Origin: Paenarthrobacter sp. JL.01a
GTDB taxonomy: Bacteria > Actinomycetota > Actinomycetes > Actinomycetales > Micrococcaceae
Length of the DNA: 64,000 bases
Direction: 5' to 3'
NCBI RefSeq assembly: GCF_025452095.1
Contig: NZ_CP104877.1
Coordinates: forward strand, 3,596,001-3,660,000
Below the pieces are notes generated by a model. That model had not been told where the DNA came from and searched no databases. It saw only the letters and a program-made list of their open reading frames with translations. Shown here piece by piece: positions 54,085-64,000 of the stretch. Numbering within the stretch: the first letter of the stretch is position 1; each line of letters starts with the position of its first letter. Position numbers and translations under genes: made by a program.

Positions 54085-54099
54085 TTCCATATTGCGGAA
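54085..54099. promoter_or_regulatory. Operator candidate upstream of dctA
   Basis: TTCCATATTGCGGAA is close to the site before the NCS1 permease (TTCCACATTATGGAA, 57451-57465), giving the consensus TTCCAYATTRYGGAA. Two unlinked transporter promoters sharing it suggests one regulator. The regulator gene is not in view. Confidence 0.55.
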
Positions 54100-54128
54100 G
54101 TCACAATGCGTTTGGTATGCCACTTTTC

Positions 54129-54227
54129 GTGCCACTACGACCAACATGGCAGGGGAAAGCCCCCAGAACGCCGGAAAATTCGGCGTTTTGGGGGCTTGGC
54201 GGCCTCAATGTTGGTCGTGGCGGCACG
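54129..54227. terminator. Nested inverted repeats between dctA and the SDR gene
   Basis: The outer arms (54129-54148 and 54208-54227) pair nearly perfectly. An inner stem AAGCCCCCAGAACGCC / GGCGTTTTGGGGGCTT (54157-54197) lies inside. It follows the SDR stop codon (54253) on the minus strand and precedes the dctA promoter. It probably terminates the SDR transcript. Confidence 0.75.
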
Positions 54228-54252
54228 GGGGCGCGCCGGGGCAGCCGGGAGT

Positions 54253-55020
54253 TTAGCCGCGGCCTACGAAGGGCATGCCTGCCGCCGTCACCACCAGCGA
54301 ACCGACACTGGCCGACGCGGGCATATTGGCCATCAGCAGCACAGCACGGGCGGCGTCATCCACGGGGAACATGGGCTCCACCTTGCGTGACCCGTCGGCT
54401 TGCAGCGCCCCCGAGCCAACGCCGATGGTGTCCATGATTTCGGTGCGGGTATTGCCGATGTCGATCTGCCCGCACGTGATCCCGAATTCCCGCCCGTCGA
54501 GCTCAATACTCTTGGTCAGCCCGGTCATGGCGTGCTTGGTCACCGTGTACGCCACCGACCGGGGCCTGGGCGAGTGCGCGGAGATGGAGCCGTTGTTGAT
54601 GATCCGGCCACCCTGCGGCTGCTGGGTTTTCATGGTCCGGACGGCCTCGGAGGCACAGAGCATGGACCCTGTGACGTTCACCCGCAGCGTGGCTTCCCAC
54701 TCCGCGACGTCAAGATTGCCCACGTCGCCGGATGGCCCAAAGATGCCCGCATTATTGAACAGGACATCCACCCGGCCCCAGCGTTGGCGGACTTTCTCAA
54801 AAAGGCGCGCGACGTCGTCGGGCACCGTCACATCGCACGGCACCGCCAGGGCATCCGGGTGACCGTCCGCCGTCTCCAGCAGCTGCGCTTCCCGCCGCCC
54901 AGCAAGCGCCACCCGGTAGCCGTCGTCGAGCATGAGCCTGGCCACCGCCCGCCCGATTCCGGACCCCGCACCGGTTACGACGGCGACCTTTGGGTCCGCG
55001 GGCAGGCTGGAGTCAGTCAT
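54253..55020 (-). CDS. SDR-family oxidoreductase
   Basis: A 255-residue short-chain dehydrogenase. The cofactor site is [14 protein letters not shown] (near residue 14), NNAGIFG follows, and the catalytic set is [17 protein letters not shown](T)VTK with Ser, Tyr and Lys in place. The early residues after GAGSGIGRA include AGRREAQ, compatible with NADP(H). It is the last gene of a minus-strand unit with the racemase. The substrate is unknown; a link to hydantoin or allantoin breakdown rests only on position. Start at 55020 fits an AAAGG site. Confidence 0.88.
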   Translation of the reverse strand: MTDSSLPADPKVAVVTGAGSGIGRAVARLMLDDGYRVALAGRREAQLLETADGHPDALAVPCDVTVPDDVARLFEKVRQRWGRVDVLFNNAGIFGPSGDVGNLDVAEWEATLRVNVTGSMLCASEAVRTMKTQQPQGGRIINNGSISAHSPRPRSVAYTVTKHAMTGLTKSIELDGREFGITCGQIDIGNTRTEIMDTIGVGSGALQADGSRKVEPMFPVDDAARAVLLMANMPASASVGSLVVTAAGMPFVGRG

Positions 55021-55042
55021 GTGGTTGCCTTTCAGGTGGTTT

Positions 55043-55786
55043 TTAGAGCGCACTGGACTGGGCGACGGACGTTATCGGCCAGCCTATGACAGTCTTCGGG
55101 CGCGGCGTCGCGTAGGTTCGGACCTTGGACGTGGAGAGGCCAAGCCGGACGAGGGATTCTGCAATGGTGACGGCCGAGGCCACACCATCAACCACCGGGA
55201 CTCCAGTGCGCTGGCGGATCTGCTCATCAAGCCCTGCCATTCCGCCGCAGCCCAGGACAATCACTTCCGCGTGGTCCTTGCTGACAGCCTCTTCAGCCTG
55301 GCCAACGATCGCCTCGACAGCACGTTCCGGGTACTCCTCCAGCTCCAGTACAGCCATCCCGCTGGCTCGCACGGAAGCGCAGCGGGCATCCAGGCCGGCC
55401 AGCTTGAGACGGTCCTCAATCAGCGGCACAGCGCGGTCCAAGGTGGTGACGACAGAGTACTTGTGACCCAGGAACATCGCTGTGCTGGCAGCGGCCTCCG
55501 TGATGTCCACGACCGGAACCTCCAGCAGTTCCTGCAGGCCCTCCCTGCCGTGCTCGCCGTAACCGGCCTGGATGACGGCGTCGAACGGTTCCGGATAGTT
55601 GACCACGGCATCCATGACCGCGATCGCGGCCAGGTAGCTTTCGAAGTTGCCCTCACAGGAGTCGGCGCCAAAACGCGGAGTGATGCCGATGATCTCGGTT
55701 CCGGGAGCTGCGGCAGCGCGGGCCTGGGCTGCGATGGAGTCCGTCATGGACTGCGTGGTGTTCACGTTTGCGACAAGAATGCGCAT
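55043..55786 (-). CDS. Hydantoin/allantoin racemase (Asp/Glu racemase superfamily)
   Basis: A 247-residue racemase. It starts [18 protein letters not shown], as in hydantoin and allantoin racemases. The two catalytic cysteines appear in [10 protein letters not shown] (near residue 49-54 region) and [10 protein letters not shown] (near residue 184). The enzyme interconverts enantiomers of 5-substituted hydantoins or allantoin. The start at 55786 is supported by GAGAGGAAA. It lies 75 nt downstream of an NCS1 permease, so uptake and racemisation of the same cyclic ureide is the likely pathway. Confidence 0.86.
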   Translation of the reverse strand: MRILVANVNTTQSMTDSIAAQARAAAAPGTEIIGITPRFGADSCEGNFESYLAAIAVMDAVVNYPEPFDAVIQAGYGEHGREGLQELLEVPVVDITEAAASTAMFLGHKYSVVTTLDRAVPLIEDRLKLAGLDARCASVRASGMAVLELEEYPERAVEAIVGQAEEAVSKDHAEVIVLGCGGMAGLDEQIRQRTGVPVVDGVASAVTIAESLVRLGLSTSKVRTYATPRPKTVIGWPITSVAQSSAL

Positions 55787-55861
55787 GGTATTTCCTCTCA
55801 ACGGCAGCGCCCGCCCTGCGGCCGGTTGACCGGAAGGGCGGGCGGCGCCTTTTGTCACATG

Positions 55862-57427
55862 TCAGTGGGTGCTTGCGACGGCGATCGGCTCACCGGAGAC
55901 GTCCTGGTGGACCTGCTTCTTGTCCGCAACGGCGAAGTAGGTGAGTGCCGCGACGCCGGCCCCGATGAACCAGGCGAACGGTGCCGCGGCGGCCAGCCCA
56001 GGGATGAACGCGATGGCGATCGCCAAGGCAGCGGCCGGAAGCATCGCAATGATGGCCTTCGGGTTGACGCCCCGCTTGTAGAAGTAGGCGCCTTTGGGGT
56101 CCTCCGTGTAGAGCTCGGGGACATTGACCTTGCCGCGGCGGACCAGCCAATAGTCAGCCATGACAACACCGAACAGCGGGCCAAGCAAAGCACCGAGGCC
56201 GCCCAGGAAGTACACGATCACAATCGGGTTGTTGTAGAGGTTCCACGGCAGGATGATCAGGCCAATGGTTCCGCTGACCCAGGCCGCCTTGCGGAAGTTC
56301 AGGTGCCGCGGGAACAGGTTGGTCAGCGCGTAGACGGGGGCCACGAAGTTGGCCATCAGGTTCACGGCGATGGTCAGGATCAGCAGCGCCAGGCAAGCCA
56401 GGACCAGCAGGAGCGTATTGGGAATGCTCTGGACGATGTCCGACGGGCTTTGGATGACCGTGCCGTTGATCTTGTACTGGCCGCCGGCCATGACGACGAC
56501 GATCGCGCCGAACACGAGCATGTTGATGGGGATGCCCCAGAAGTTGCCCTTGACGATGGATTTCCTGGAGGTGGAGGAGCGAGTGAAGTCGCAGAAGTTC
56601 AGCACGAAGGTTCCGTAGATGGACACCCAGAGTGCACCACCGGCGAAGATGGTCAGCCACATCTCGGTGCCTTCGAGGCCCTTGATACCGGTCCACTGGA
56701 TGGCTCCGCCGGCTTCGATGAAGACCCAGACGGCGATCGCGGCCATGGTGATGAGGATGATGGGGCCGGCGAAGGCTTCGTATTTACGGATCATCTCCAT
56801 GCCGAAGCTGACGATGACCAGCTGCACGATCCAGAGGGCAACAAAGGAGAACCAGCCCAGCGTGGACAAGCCCAGGATGGAGTTGCTGTCCAGGTCCTTC
56901 AGCCCAGGAGCCATCGCCACGAGCATGACGCGCAGGACGACGGACGCCAGGTAGGTCTGGATGCCGAACCAAGCGACAGCGACGGCGCCACGGACAAGGC
57001 TTGCGATCTGGGCTCCCCTGATGCCAAAGCTGATGCGGCTCATAACCGGGAAAGGCACGCCTGTCTTCTGGCCCATGAAACCCGAGAAGTTCAGGAGGGC
57101 GAAAAGAAGCACGGCACCGATTCCCAGGGCTACCAGGATTTGCCAGCCACCCAGGCCAAGCGAGAACAGACCGATGGCAAAGGCATAGTTACCCAGGCTG
57201 TGGACGTCGTTGGCCCAGAGGGTAAAGATGCTGTAGCTGGTCCACTTGCGGCCTTTGGCCTTGGTGGGGGCGAGGTCGATGTTGTAAAGACTTGGACTGA
57301 TGGTTTGGCCTGCGGCTTCGGAAGCAATCGCGCAAAGATCCGTGTTTCCCACGACCGGGTGGTTGGGGGCACCCTTTTCTGCGTCTTCCGGAGTCTCGTT
57401 GACGCCGACTGATGAAGTCGTCTGCAT
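55862..57427 (-). CDS. NCS1-family permease (hydantoin/allantoin type)
   Basis: A 521-residue permease with twelve helices and an NCS1 signature (SPSLYNIDLAPTKAKGRKWT then SIFTLWANDVHSLGNYAFAI). The family imports nucleobases, allantoin and hydantoins with a cation; Mhp1 of Microbacterium liquefaciens is the best-studied hydantoin member. The neighbouring racemase makes hydantoin or allantoin the best guess. A promoter palindrome lies at 57449-57467, ~25 nt before the start, so expression is likely repressed without substrate. Confidence 0.9.
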   Translation of the reverse strand: MQTTSSVGVNETPEDAEKGAPNHPVVGNTDLCAIASEAAGQTISPSLYNIDLAPTKAKGRKWTSYSIFTLWANDVHSLGNYAFAIGLFSLGLGGWQILVALGIGAVLLFALLNFSGFMGQKTGVPFPVMSRISFGIRGAQIASLVRGAVAVAWFGIQTYLASVVLRVMLVAMAPGLKDLDSNSILGLSTLGWFSFVALWIVQLVIVSFGMEMIRKYEAFAGPIILITMAAIAVWVFIEAGGAIQWTGIKGLEGTEMWLTIFAGGALWVSIYGTFVLNFCDFTRSSTSRKSIVKGNFWGIPINMLVFGAIVVVMAGGQYKINGTVIQSPSDIVQSIPNTLLLVLACLALLILTIAVNLMANFVAPVYALTNLFPRHLNFRKAAWVSGTIGLIILPWNLYNNPIVIVYFLGGLGALLGPLFGVVMADYWLVRRGKVNVPELYTEDPKGAYFYKRGVNPKAIIAMLPAAALAIAIAFIPGLAAAAPFAWFIGAGVAALTYFAVADKKQVHQDVSGEPIAVASTH

Positions 57428-57448
57428 CGTGGATCTCCACTTCGTTTT

Positions 57449-57467
57449 GATTCCACATTATGGAATC
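57449..57467. promoter_or_regulatory. Operator candidate overlapping the NCS1 permease promoter
   Basis: GATTCCACATTATGGAATC is a perfect palindrome of 7-nt arms around CATTA, with the core TTCCACATTATGGAA matching the site near dctA (54085-54099). Its position near the transcription start fits repression. The regulator is not in the window. Confidence 0.6.
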
Positions 57468-57597
57468 AAGTTATTGAATAGTGAAAGAACTCTATGACGC
57501 AGGTCACCTCCAGTCAAGGTTGAGACTGTACGCCGGGTCACATTCGGTTGTTTGCCGCGGGGTTTCCCGATTGACTGAGCCGGATACCCAATCCGTG

Positions 57598-57626
57598 TTG
57601 ACGCTGCCCACCAGCGCACGTAATCT
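57598..57626 (+). promoter_or_regulatory. Candidate aceE promoter
   Basis: TTGACG (57598-57603) and TAATCT (57621-57626) lie 17 nt apart and ~90 nt before the aceE start. The leader downstream is AT-rich, with several partly symmetric GAATTnnnnAATTC-like words around 57628-57665. This accounts for most of the 289-nt intergenic gap. Confidence 0.55.
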
Positions 57627-57716
57627 CGAATTGCAGAATTTTATTCTCACAATACGAAATTCCTTGAGCGCCCCCACAGAGCAAGCGCCCATACATTCAA
57701 TGAAGAGAGGTTGGAC

Positions 57717-60467
<2,751 letters not shown>

Positions 60468-60480
60468 TCCCCTTAACGCC

Positions 60481-60517
60481 AGTGGCGGCAGTGTTCTCCA
60501 TGAACACTGCCGCCACT
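60481..60517 (+). terminator. Hairpin after aceE
   Basis: AGTGGCGGCAGTGTTC / GAACACTGCCGCCACT, 16 bp perfect around a TCCAT loop, beginning 13 nt after the aceE stop codon. Followed by TTGTCGTTT, a weak T-rich stretch. Confidence 0.85.
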
Positions 60518-60538
60518 TGTCGTTTGGCACGCGGAGCA

Positions 60539-60730
60539 TCAGGTGCCCAGGTTCCGCCGATCAACCACGAAGCCAGTCGCCGCATTTTCGCGCACTGCGT
60601 TGATTCCAGCCACCACTGCCTTCAGGTTCGGAAATTGCGGCGACACTGCCACCACCGTGCCATCGTCTGCTGTGAGCCGGAAACGGAATGAATTGGTTCC
60701 CGCCTTGAGAATTTCGAAACTGCCCGCCAT
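60539..60730 (-). CDS. DUF1508 (YegP-like) small protein
   Basis: A 63-residue protein: SFEILKAGTNSFRFRLTADD and then FPNLKAVVAGINAVRENA, the single-repeat YegP/DUF1508 pattern. The function is unknown. It is convergent with aceE and divergent from the MobA-like gene. The start is ATG with a plausible upstream GGGAC site. Confidence 0.85.
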   Translation of the reverse strand: MAGSFEILKAGTNSFRFRLTADDGTVVAVSPQFPNLKAVVAGINAVRENAATGFVVDRRNLGT

Positions 60731-60889
60731 GTCCCCTGTTCTTTCACGCGTCGTTGCGTTCTCGAGCTGACTTCATAACTCCTCATCGACCATAACGGCC
60801 ATTTCACGGGGTCAAAACCCCTACTCAGGAGTAGTTTGAAACCGATATCGGTAGATCAAATGGAAAGCCAGCAAGGAGCTAGAGACCCT

Positions 60890-61528
60890 ATGGACCCCCG
60901 CGCGTATGGTGAGCATATGACTCAATCCGGCACGGCGCCCACCACGGGCGTCCTGCTCGCTGCGGGCGCCGGCACACGTTTGGGCCGTGGGCCCAAGGCG
61001 TTGTTGCCCTACCGCGCCCGAACTCTGGTGGAAGTCCTGGCAGACACGCTGTTCGACGGCGGCTGCAGCGAAGTTGTGGTGGTACTCGGCGCGGAGGCCG
61101 ACCGTGTCCGCAGCAGCACGGACCTGGGTGCCTACAAGGTGGTGGAGAACCCGGACTGGGGCAAGGGCATGGCAGGCTCCTTCCGCGCGGGCATCGACGC
61201 CGCAGCGGCGGGCAACAGCATCATGGTCGCTTTGGTGGACCAGCCCGGATTAACCCCGACGGCGGTGAGCAGGTTGCTGGGCAGCCACCGTCCGGGACGG
61301 GTCACCGCAGCCGCGTATCCAGATGAGTCAGGCCGCCTGAAGCGGAGGCACCCGGTGATTTTCGACGTCGAACTCCGCTCCCAAGCGGCGGCAGCGGCCC
61401 ATGGCGATACCGGCGCGCGCTCGTTCCTCAAGGCGCATCCGGGGTTGGTGGATCTGGTGGACTGCAGCGATCTGTGCTCGGGCGAGGACCTGGATACCAA
61501 AGACCAGCTTCATTTGCTGGAAATGTGA
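60890..61528 (+). CDS. MobA/MocA-like nucleotidyltransferase
   Basis: A 212-residue protein whose N-terminal motif VLLAAGAGTRLGRGPKALLP is the nucleotide-binding signature of MobA-like transferases. The later VALVDQPGLTPTAVSRLL and RRHPVIFD segments fit the molybdenum-cofactor cytidylyl/guanylyl transferase type. These enzymes attach CMP or GMP to molybdopterin. A molybdenum hydroxylase subunit lies 0.5 kb away, supporting the cofactor role. ATG 60890 has AAGGAG at 11 nt; ATG 60917 with TATGGT 7 nt upstream (leaderless) is equally possible. Confidence 0.8.
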   Translation: MDPRAYGEHMTQSGTAPTTGVLLAAGAGTRLGRGPKALLPYRARTLVEVLADTLFDGGCSEVVVVLGAEADRVRSSTDLGAYKVVENPDWGKGMAGSFRAGIDAAAAGNSIMVALVDQPGLTPTAVSRLLGSHRPGRVTAAAYPDESGRLKRRHPVIFDVELRSQAAAAAHGDTGARSFLKAHPGLVDLVDCSDLCSGEDLDTKDQLHLLEM

Positions 61529-61547
61529 ACCGGGTAAATTCGGGTTC

Positions 61548-62018
61548 ATGATCCGCATTGAGACCGACGATCCCGCACGTCCCGACGTCCACGCCCTCCT
61601 CAGCGAGCATTTGGCTGACATGTTCGCGACATCGCCCGCGGAGAGCGTGCATGCCTTGGACCACTCGGCGTTGTCCCATGAGTCGATCACGTTCTGGACG
61701 GCCCGGGAGAACGGCATCCTGCTGGGCTGCGGTGCGTTGAAGGTTCTCGGCGCGCCGGGCGAGGCGGAGCTGAAATCGATGCGCACTGCCGCGGAGGCAC
61801 GTGGGCGGGGTGTGGCAACACTCTTGTTGAAGCACATTGTGGCTGAAGCCAGGAACCGGGGCTTTGAACGGTTGGCGCTGGAAACGGGAACCGAGGACTA
61901 CTTCGCTCCGGCCCGGCGTTTGTACGCCAAGCACGGTTTCACGGAGTGCGCTCCTTTCGCCGACTACACCCTGGATCCGAACAGCGTGTTCATGGAGCTC
62001 CCCCTTCAACCCAAGTAG
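61548..62018 (+). CDS. GNAT-family N-acetyltransferase
   Basis: A 156-residue acetyltransferase with the acetyl-CoA binding motif SMRTAAEARGRGVATLLLKH (R-G-R-G-V-A) near residue 75. The tail LETGTEDYFAPARRLYAKHGF matches the YsnE/YjgM subfamily. The acceptor is unknown. It follows the MobA-like gene by 19 nt and may be cotranscribed with it. Its stop codon lies inside the left arm of the 62010-62075 inverted repeat. Confidence 0.88.
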   Translation: MIRIETDDPARPDVHALLSEHLADMFATSPAESVHALDHSALSHESITFWTARENGILLGCGALKVLGAPGEAELKSMRTAAEARGRGVATLLLKHIVAEARNRGFERLALETGTEDYFAPARRLYAKHGFTECAPFADYTLDPNSVFMELPLQPK

Positions 62019-62075
62019 GGGACAGATAACGTCGCTACGGGCGTCCATTGCGACGTTTGCTGTCCCCTAGTTGGG
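62010..62075. terminator. Inverted repeat between convergent GNAT and dehydrogenase genes
   Basis: Arms of 26 nt (62010-62035 and 62050-62075) pair with three mismatches and share the GGGGACAG word with the repeat at 48511-48570. It overlaps the GNAT stop codon and ends one base before the other gene's stop codon. Confidence 0.8.
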
Positions 62076-64000
62076 TCAGTTGGGGATGAGGGTGCGGTCG
62101 CGGAGGGCCAGGTAGATCTTGTCCCTGGCGATCGGCAGCTCACCGAAGCGGATCCCCGTGGCGTTGCGGATCGCGTTGGCCAGTGCGGGAGCCACCGGGT
62201 TGAAGGGGCTCTCACTCATGGACTTGGCACCCAGGGGACCAGTGGAATCGTTGGTCTTGGCGAAATACACCTCGCTCCGGGGTACGTCGGCGAACGACGG
62301 GATGTGGTACTGCCGCAGGATGTCCGTGGTGACCCGGCCGGCGTCGTCCACCTTCACTTCCTCATAGAGTGTGGCGCCAAGGGCCTGTGCAATGCCGCCC
62401 TCGATCTGGCCCCGGCATTGCCGCGGGTTCACCACCACTCCAGCGTCGGCCGCCTGCACGCTCTGCAGGATCCGCAGCTCGCCCGTGCCCTTGTTAACAG
62501 CAACGCGGAAACCGTGCACGTTGAAGGCAACCGAACGCGGGGTGCCTCCCCAGTTGCCGTCGGTGGCGAGCCGGACGCCTTGGAGCCTGGCGGCGTCGAC
62601 GATTTCCTTCAGCGGAACCGAACGGTCCCCGCACTCAACCGCCCCGTCCACCAGACGGCATTCCGTCAGAGGAACGCCGGTCAGCGAAGCGGCGACGGTT
62701 TGGATGCGGGTAGCCAGCTCCAGCGCCGCACCGAGCGTCGCCTTGCCCGCAACCACGGTCCCGGCCGAGCCGAAAGCGCCGGTATCGTGCTCCACCAGGT
62801 CGGTGTCCGATTGCCGCACCAGGATCTCGTAGGCAGTGGTCCCCAACGCAGTGGCGGCCAGCTGCGCGTGCACGGTTGTGGTGCCGTTCCCGAATTCCGC
62901 AGTACCGACGTCGACGGCGAACTTTCCGTCCGCTTCCAGGCTCACCCGGGTGTGGGCGAAGTGGCCGCGGGGCGGGACGGTGTCGATCATGGACAGGGCT
63001 GAGCCCTCCCCCACCACCCACTCCGGGCCGAGGTCCTCCAGGCCAGCGGCACGGTAGCGTTCCTTGCCGCGGTCCAAAGCGTCCCGCACCAGCGCCACGC
63101 ACTGGTCCAGGCCGTAGCTTCCGTAGTGCACGTCTTCTTCGGGCTCGGGAGTGGTGGAGAGCATGTGGTCGCCGGGCCGGACCATGTTCTTGAGCCGGAA
63201 CTCCAGGGGATCCATGCCGATCCCGATGGCCAGCTCATCAATGGCCGACTCGATGGCGAAGATCATCTGGCTCAAGCCATACCCGCGGAAAGCCCCGGCG
63301 GGAACCGTGTTGGTGTACACGGCGTGGGCGTCCACCTTCTTGTTCACGCACTTGTAGACGGCCAACGATTCACCACAACCGTGGAACATCACGCCGGGAG
63401 CGTGGTTTCCGTAGGCCCCGGTGTTCGTAAGGACGTTCAGTTGCAGGGCAGTGAGGTAGCCGTCCCTGGTGGCCCCCGCCTTGAGGTGGATGGTGAACGG
63501 GTGCCGGGTTGTGGTAGCGGTGAATTGCTCGGTCCGGGTGAACTCCAGCTGCACCGGCCTGCGAAGGGCCAATGCAGCCAACGCCGCCAGGTCCTCGGTC
63601 AGCACTTCCTGCTTGCCGCCAAAACCGCCGCCCACACGTCCGGCTACTACCCGGATGGTCTCAGGAGCCAGGTTGAACAAGCGGCTCAGCGTACGCTTCA
63701 CCAGGAACGGCACCTGCGTGGACGAACGGACCATCAGTCGGCCCTCCTCATCCACCCAGGCAATTGAGGCATGCGTTTCCATGGCCACGTGCTGCACGCG
63801 CTGCGTCTGGTACGTGTGCTCATGGATGAAATCGGAAGCTGCGAATCCGTCCTCCACGCTGCCAAGTTCGGCATGGACCTCTGCCACGACGTTCCGCAGC
63901 GGCCGCGAAATGCGGGAGAACACGCCGTCCTTCTCGCCGTGGATTGCAGGCGCTCCGGGAAGGATGGCTTCCTGCGGAGTGAACACGGGTTCCAGGAGTT
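62076..64000 (-). CDS. Xanthine-dehydrogenase-type molybdenum subunit, 5' end outside the window
   Basis: The last ~640 residues of a molybdenum hydroxylase large subunit are present; the gene runs off the window end. Motifs: VGGGFGGKQ (cofactor binding), the AGAFRGYG segment of the molybdopterin site and GRGQIEGGIAQALG-like CRGQIEGGIAQALG near the C-terminus. These subunits hydroxylate purines or related heterocycles, with FAD and iron-sulfur subunits supplied by neighbouring genes. The NCS1 permease, racemase and MobA-like gene nearby fit purine or ureide catabolism. The exact substrate is not decidable here. Confidence 0.9.
   Translation of the reverse strand, partial: LLEPVFTPQEAILPGAPAIHGEKDGVFSRISRPLRNVVAEVHAELGSVEDGFAASDFIHEHTYQTQRVQHVAMETHASIAWVDEEGRLMVRSSTQVPFLVKRTLSRLFNLAPETIRVVAGRVGGGFGGKQEVLTEDLAALAALALRRPVQLEFTRTEQFTATTTRHPFTIHLKAGATRDGYLTALQLNVLTNTGAYGNHAPGVMFHGCGESLAVYKCVNKKVDAHAVYTNTVPAGAFRGYGLSQMIFAIESAIDELAIGIGMDPLEFRLKNMVRPGDHMLSTTPEPEEDVHYGSYGLDQCVALVRDALDRGKERYRAAGLEDLGPEWVVGEGSALSMIDTVPPRGHFAHTRVSLEADGKFAVDVGTAEFGNGTTTVHAQLAATALGTTAYEILVRQSDTDLVEHDTGAFGSAGTVVAGKATLGAALELATRIQTVAASLTGVPLTECRLVDGAVECGDRSVPLKEIVDAARLQGVRLATDGNWGGTPRSVAFNVHGFRVAVNKGTGELRILQSVQAADAGVVVNPRQCRGQIEGGIAQALGATLYEEVKVDDAGRVTTDILRQYHIPSFADVPRSEVYFAKTNDSTGPLGAKSMSESPFNPVAPALANAIRNATGIRFGELPIARDKIYLALRDRTLIPN

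Noticed and set aside
54932-57412. Long plus-strand reading frame of 826 codons
   Set aside because: It lies opposite the SDR, racemase and NCS1 permease genes, has Asp/Gly/His-rich low-complexity composition, and is a shadow of high-GC codon use.

Overview
The window is high-GC actinobacterial chromosome. The host genes point to Micrococcales, most likely Arthrobacter or Paenarthrobacter: a MarP-type periplasmic protease, a GlxR-type Crp regulator, a homodimeric-type pyruvate dehydrogenase E1 (AceE), divisome-type PonA, and 32-nt intergenic repeats. This placement is inferred from protein family style, not from a search. A tRNA-Pro(CGG) gene at 21600-21676 is the entry point for about 24.6 kb of integrated DNA. 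Ordinary host genes lie on both sides.

Left host region (1-21676). A truncated ABC ATPase with its FtsX-type permease comes first. It is followed by an alpha-galactoside uptake locus: LacI regulator, Gfo/Idh oxidoreductase, two permeases, binding protein and GH36 alpha-galactosidase, with twin operators in the divergent promoter. Next come aroQ, marP, glxR/crp, a NUDIX-RidA-DUF4177 operon, a class A penicillin-binding protein, a phosphoesterase and a heterodimeric ABC exporter. Three intergenic sites between 9.8 and 12.8 kb carry tandem repeats, all with a 32-nt period.

Integrated region (21677-46254). I read this as two elements stacked at one tRNA. Element A (21677-42262) holds a large serine recombinase, an ImmA/XRE regulatory pair, a mobilization block (RHH protein, DNA methyltransferase, replication-relaxation protein, VirD4/TraD-like coupling ATPase and several small proteins), and a tightly overlapped defense operon: HsdM-HsdS-HsdR, a YgjP-type metallopeptidase, a membrane protein and a CD-NTase fused to an AGS-C sensor domain. 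No relaxase or full type IV secretion system is visible. Element B (42263-46254) has no recombinase. It carries five type IV prepilin-like genes in AT-richer DNA, two small reading frames, and a second copy of the helix-turn-helix 'tail' gene that also ends element A. In each case the tail gene abuts the att site, in the phase needed to extend the recombinase. The recombinase gene therefore appears to span attP and to be cut by integration.

Right host region (46264-64000). An SdpI-like protein is followed by a divergent pair: a small secreted peptide precursor with two copies of IGNWPDPM, and a helix-turn-helix/TPR regulator. This has the layout of peptide-pheromone (RRNPP-like) signalling. 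Then come purC and purD, an asparaginase, a sterol-carrier-like protein, dctA, an SDR enzyme, a hydantoin/allantoin racemase with an NCS1 permease, aceE, DUF1508, a MobA-like nucleotidyltransferase, a GNAT acetyltransferase, and the truncated molybdenum subunit of a xanthine-dehydrogenase-type enzyme. The last part suggests purine, allantoin or hydantoin breakdown.
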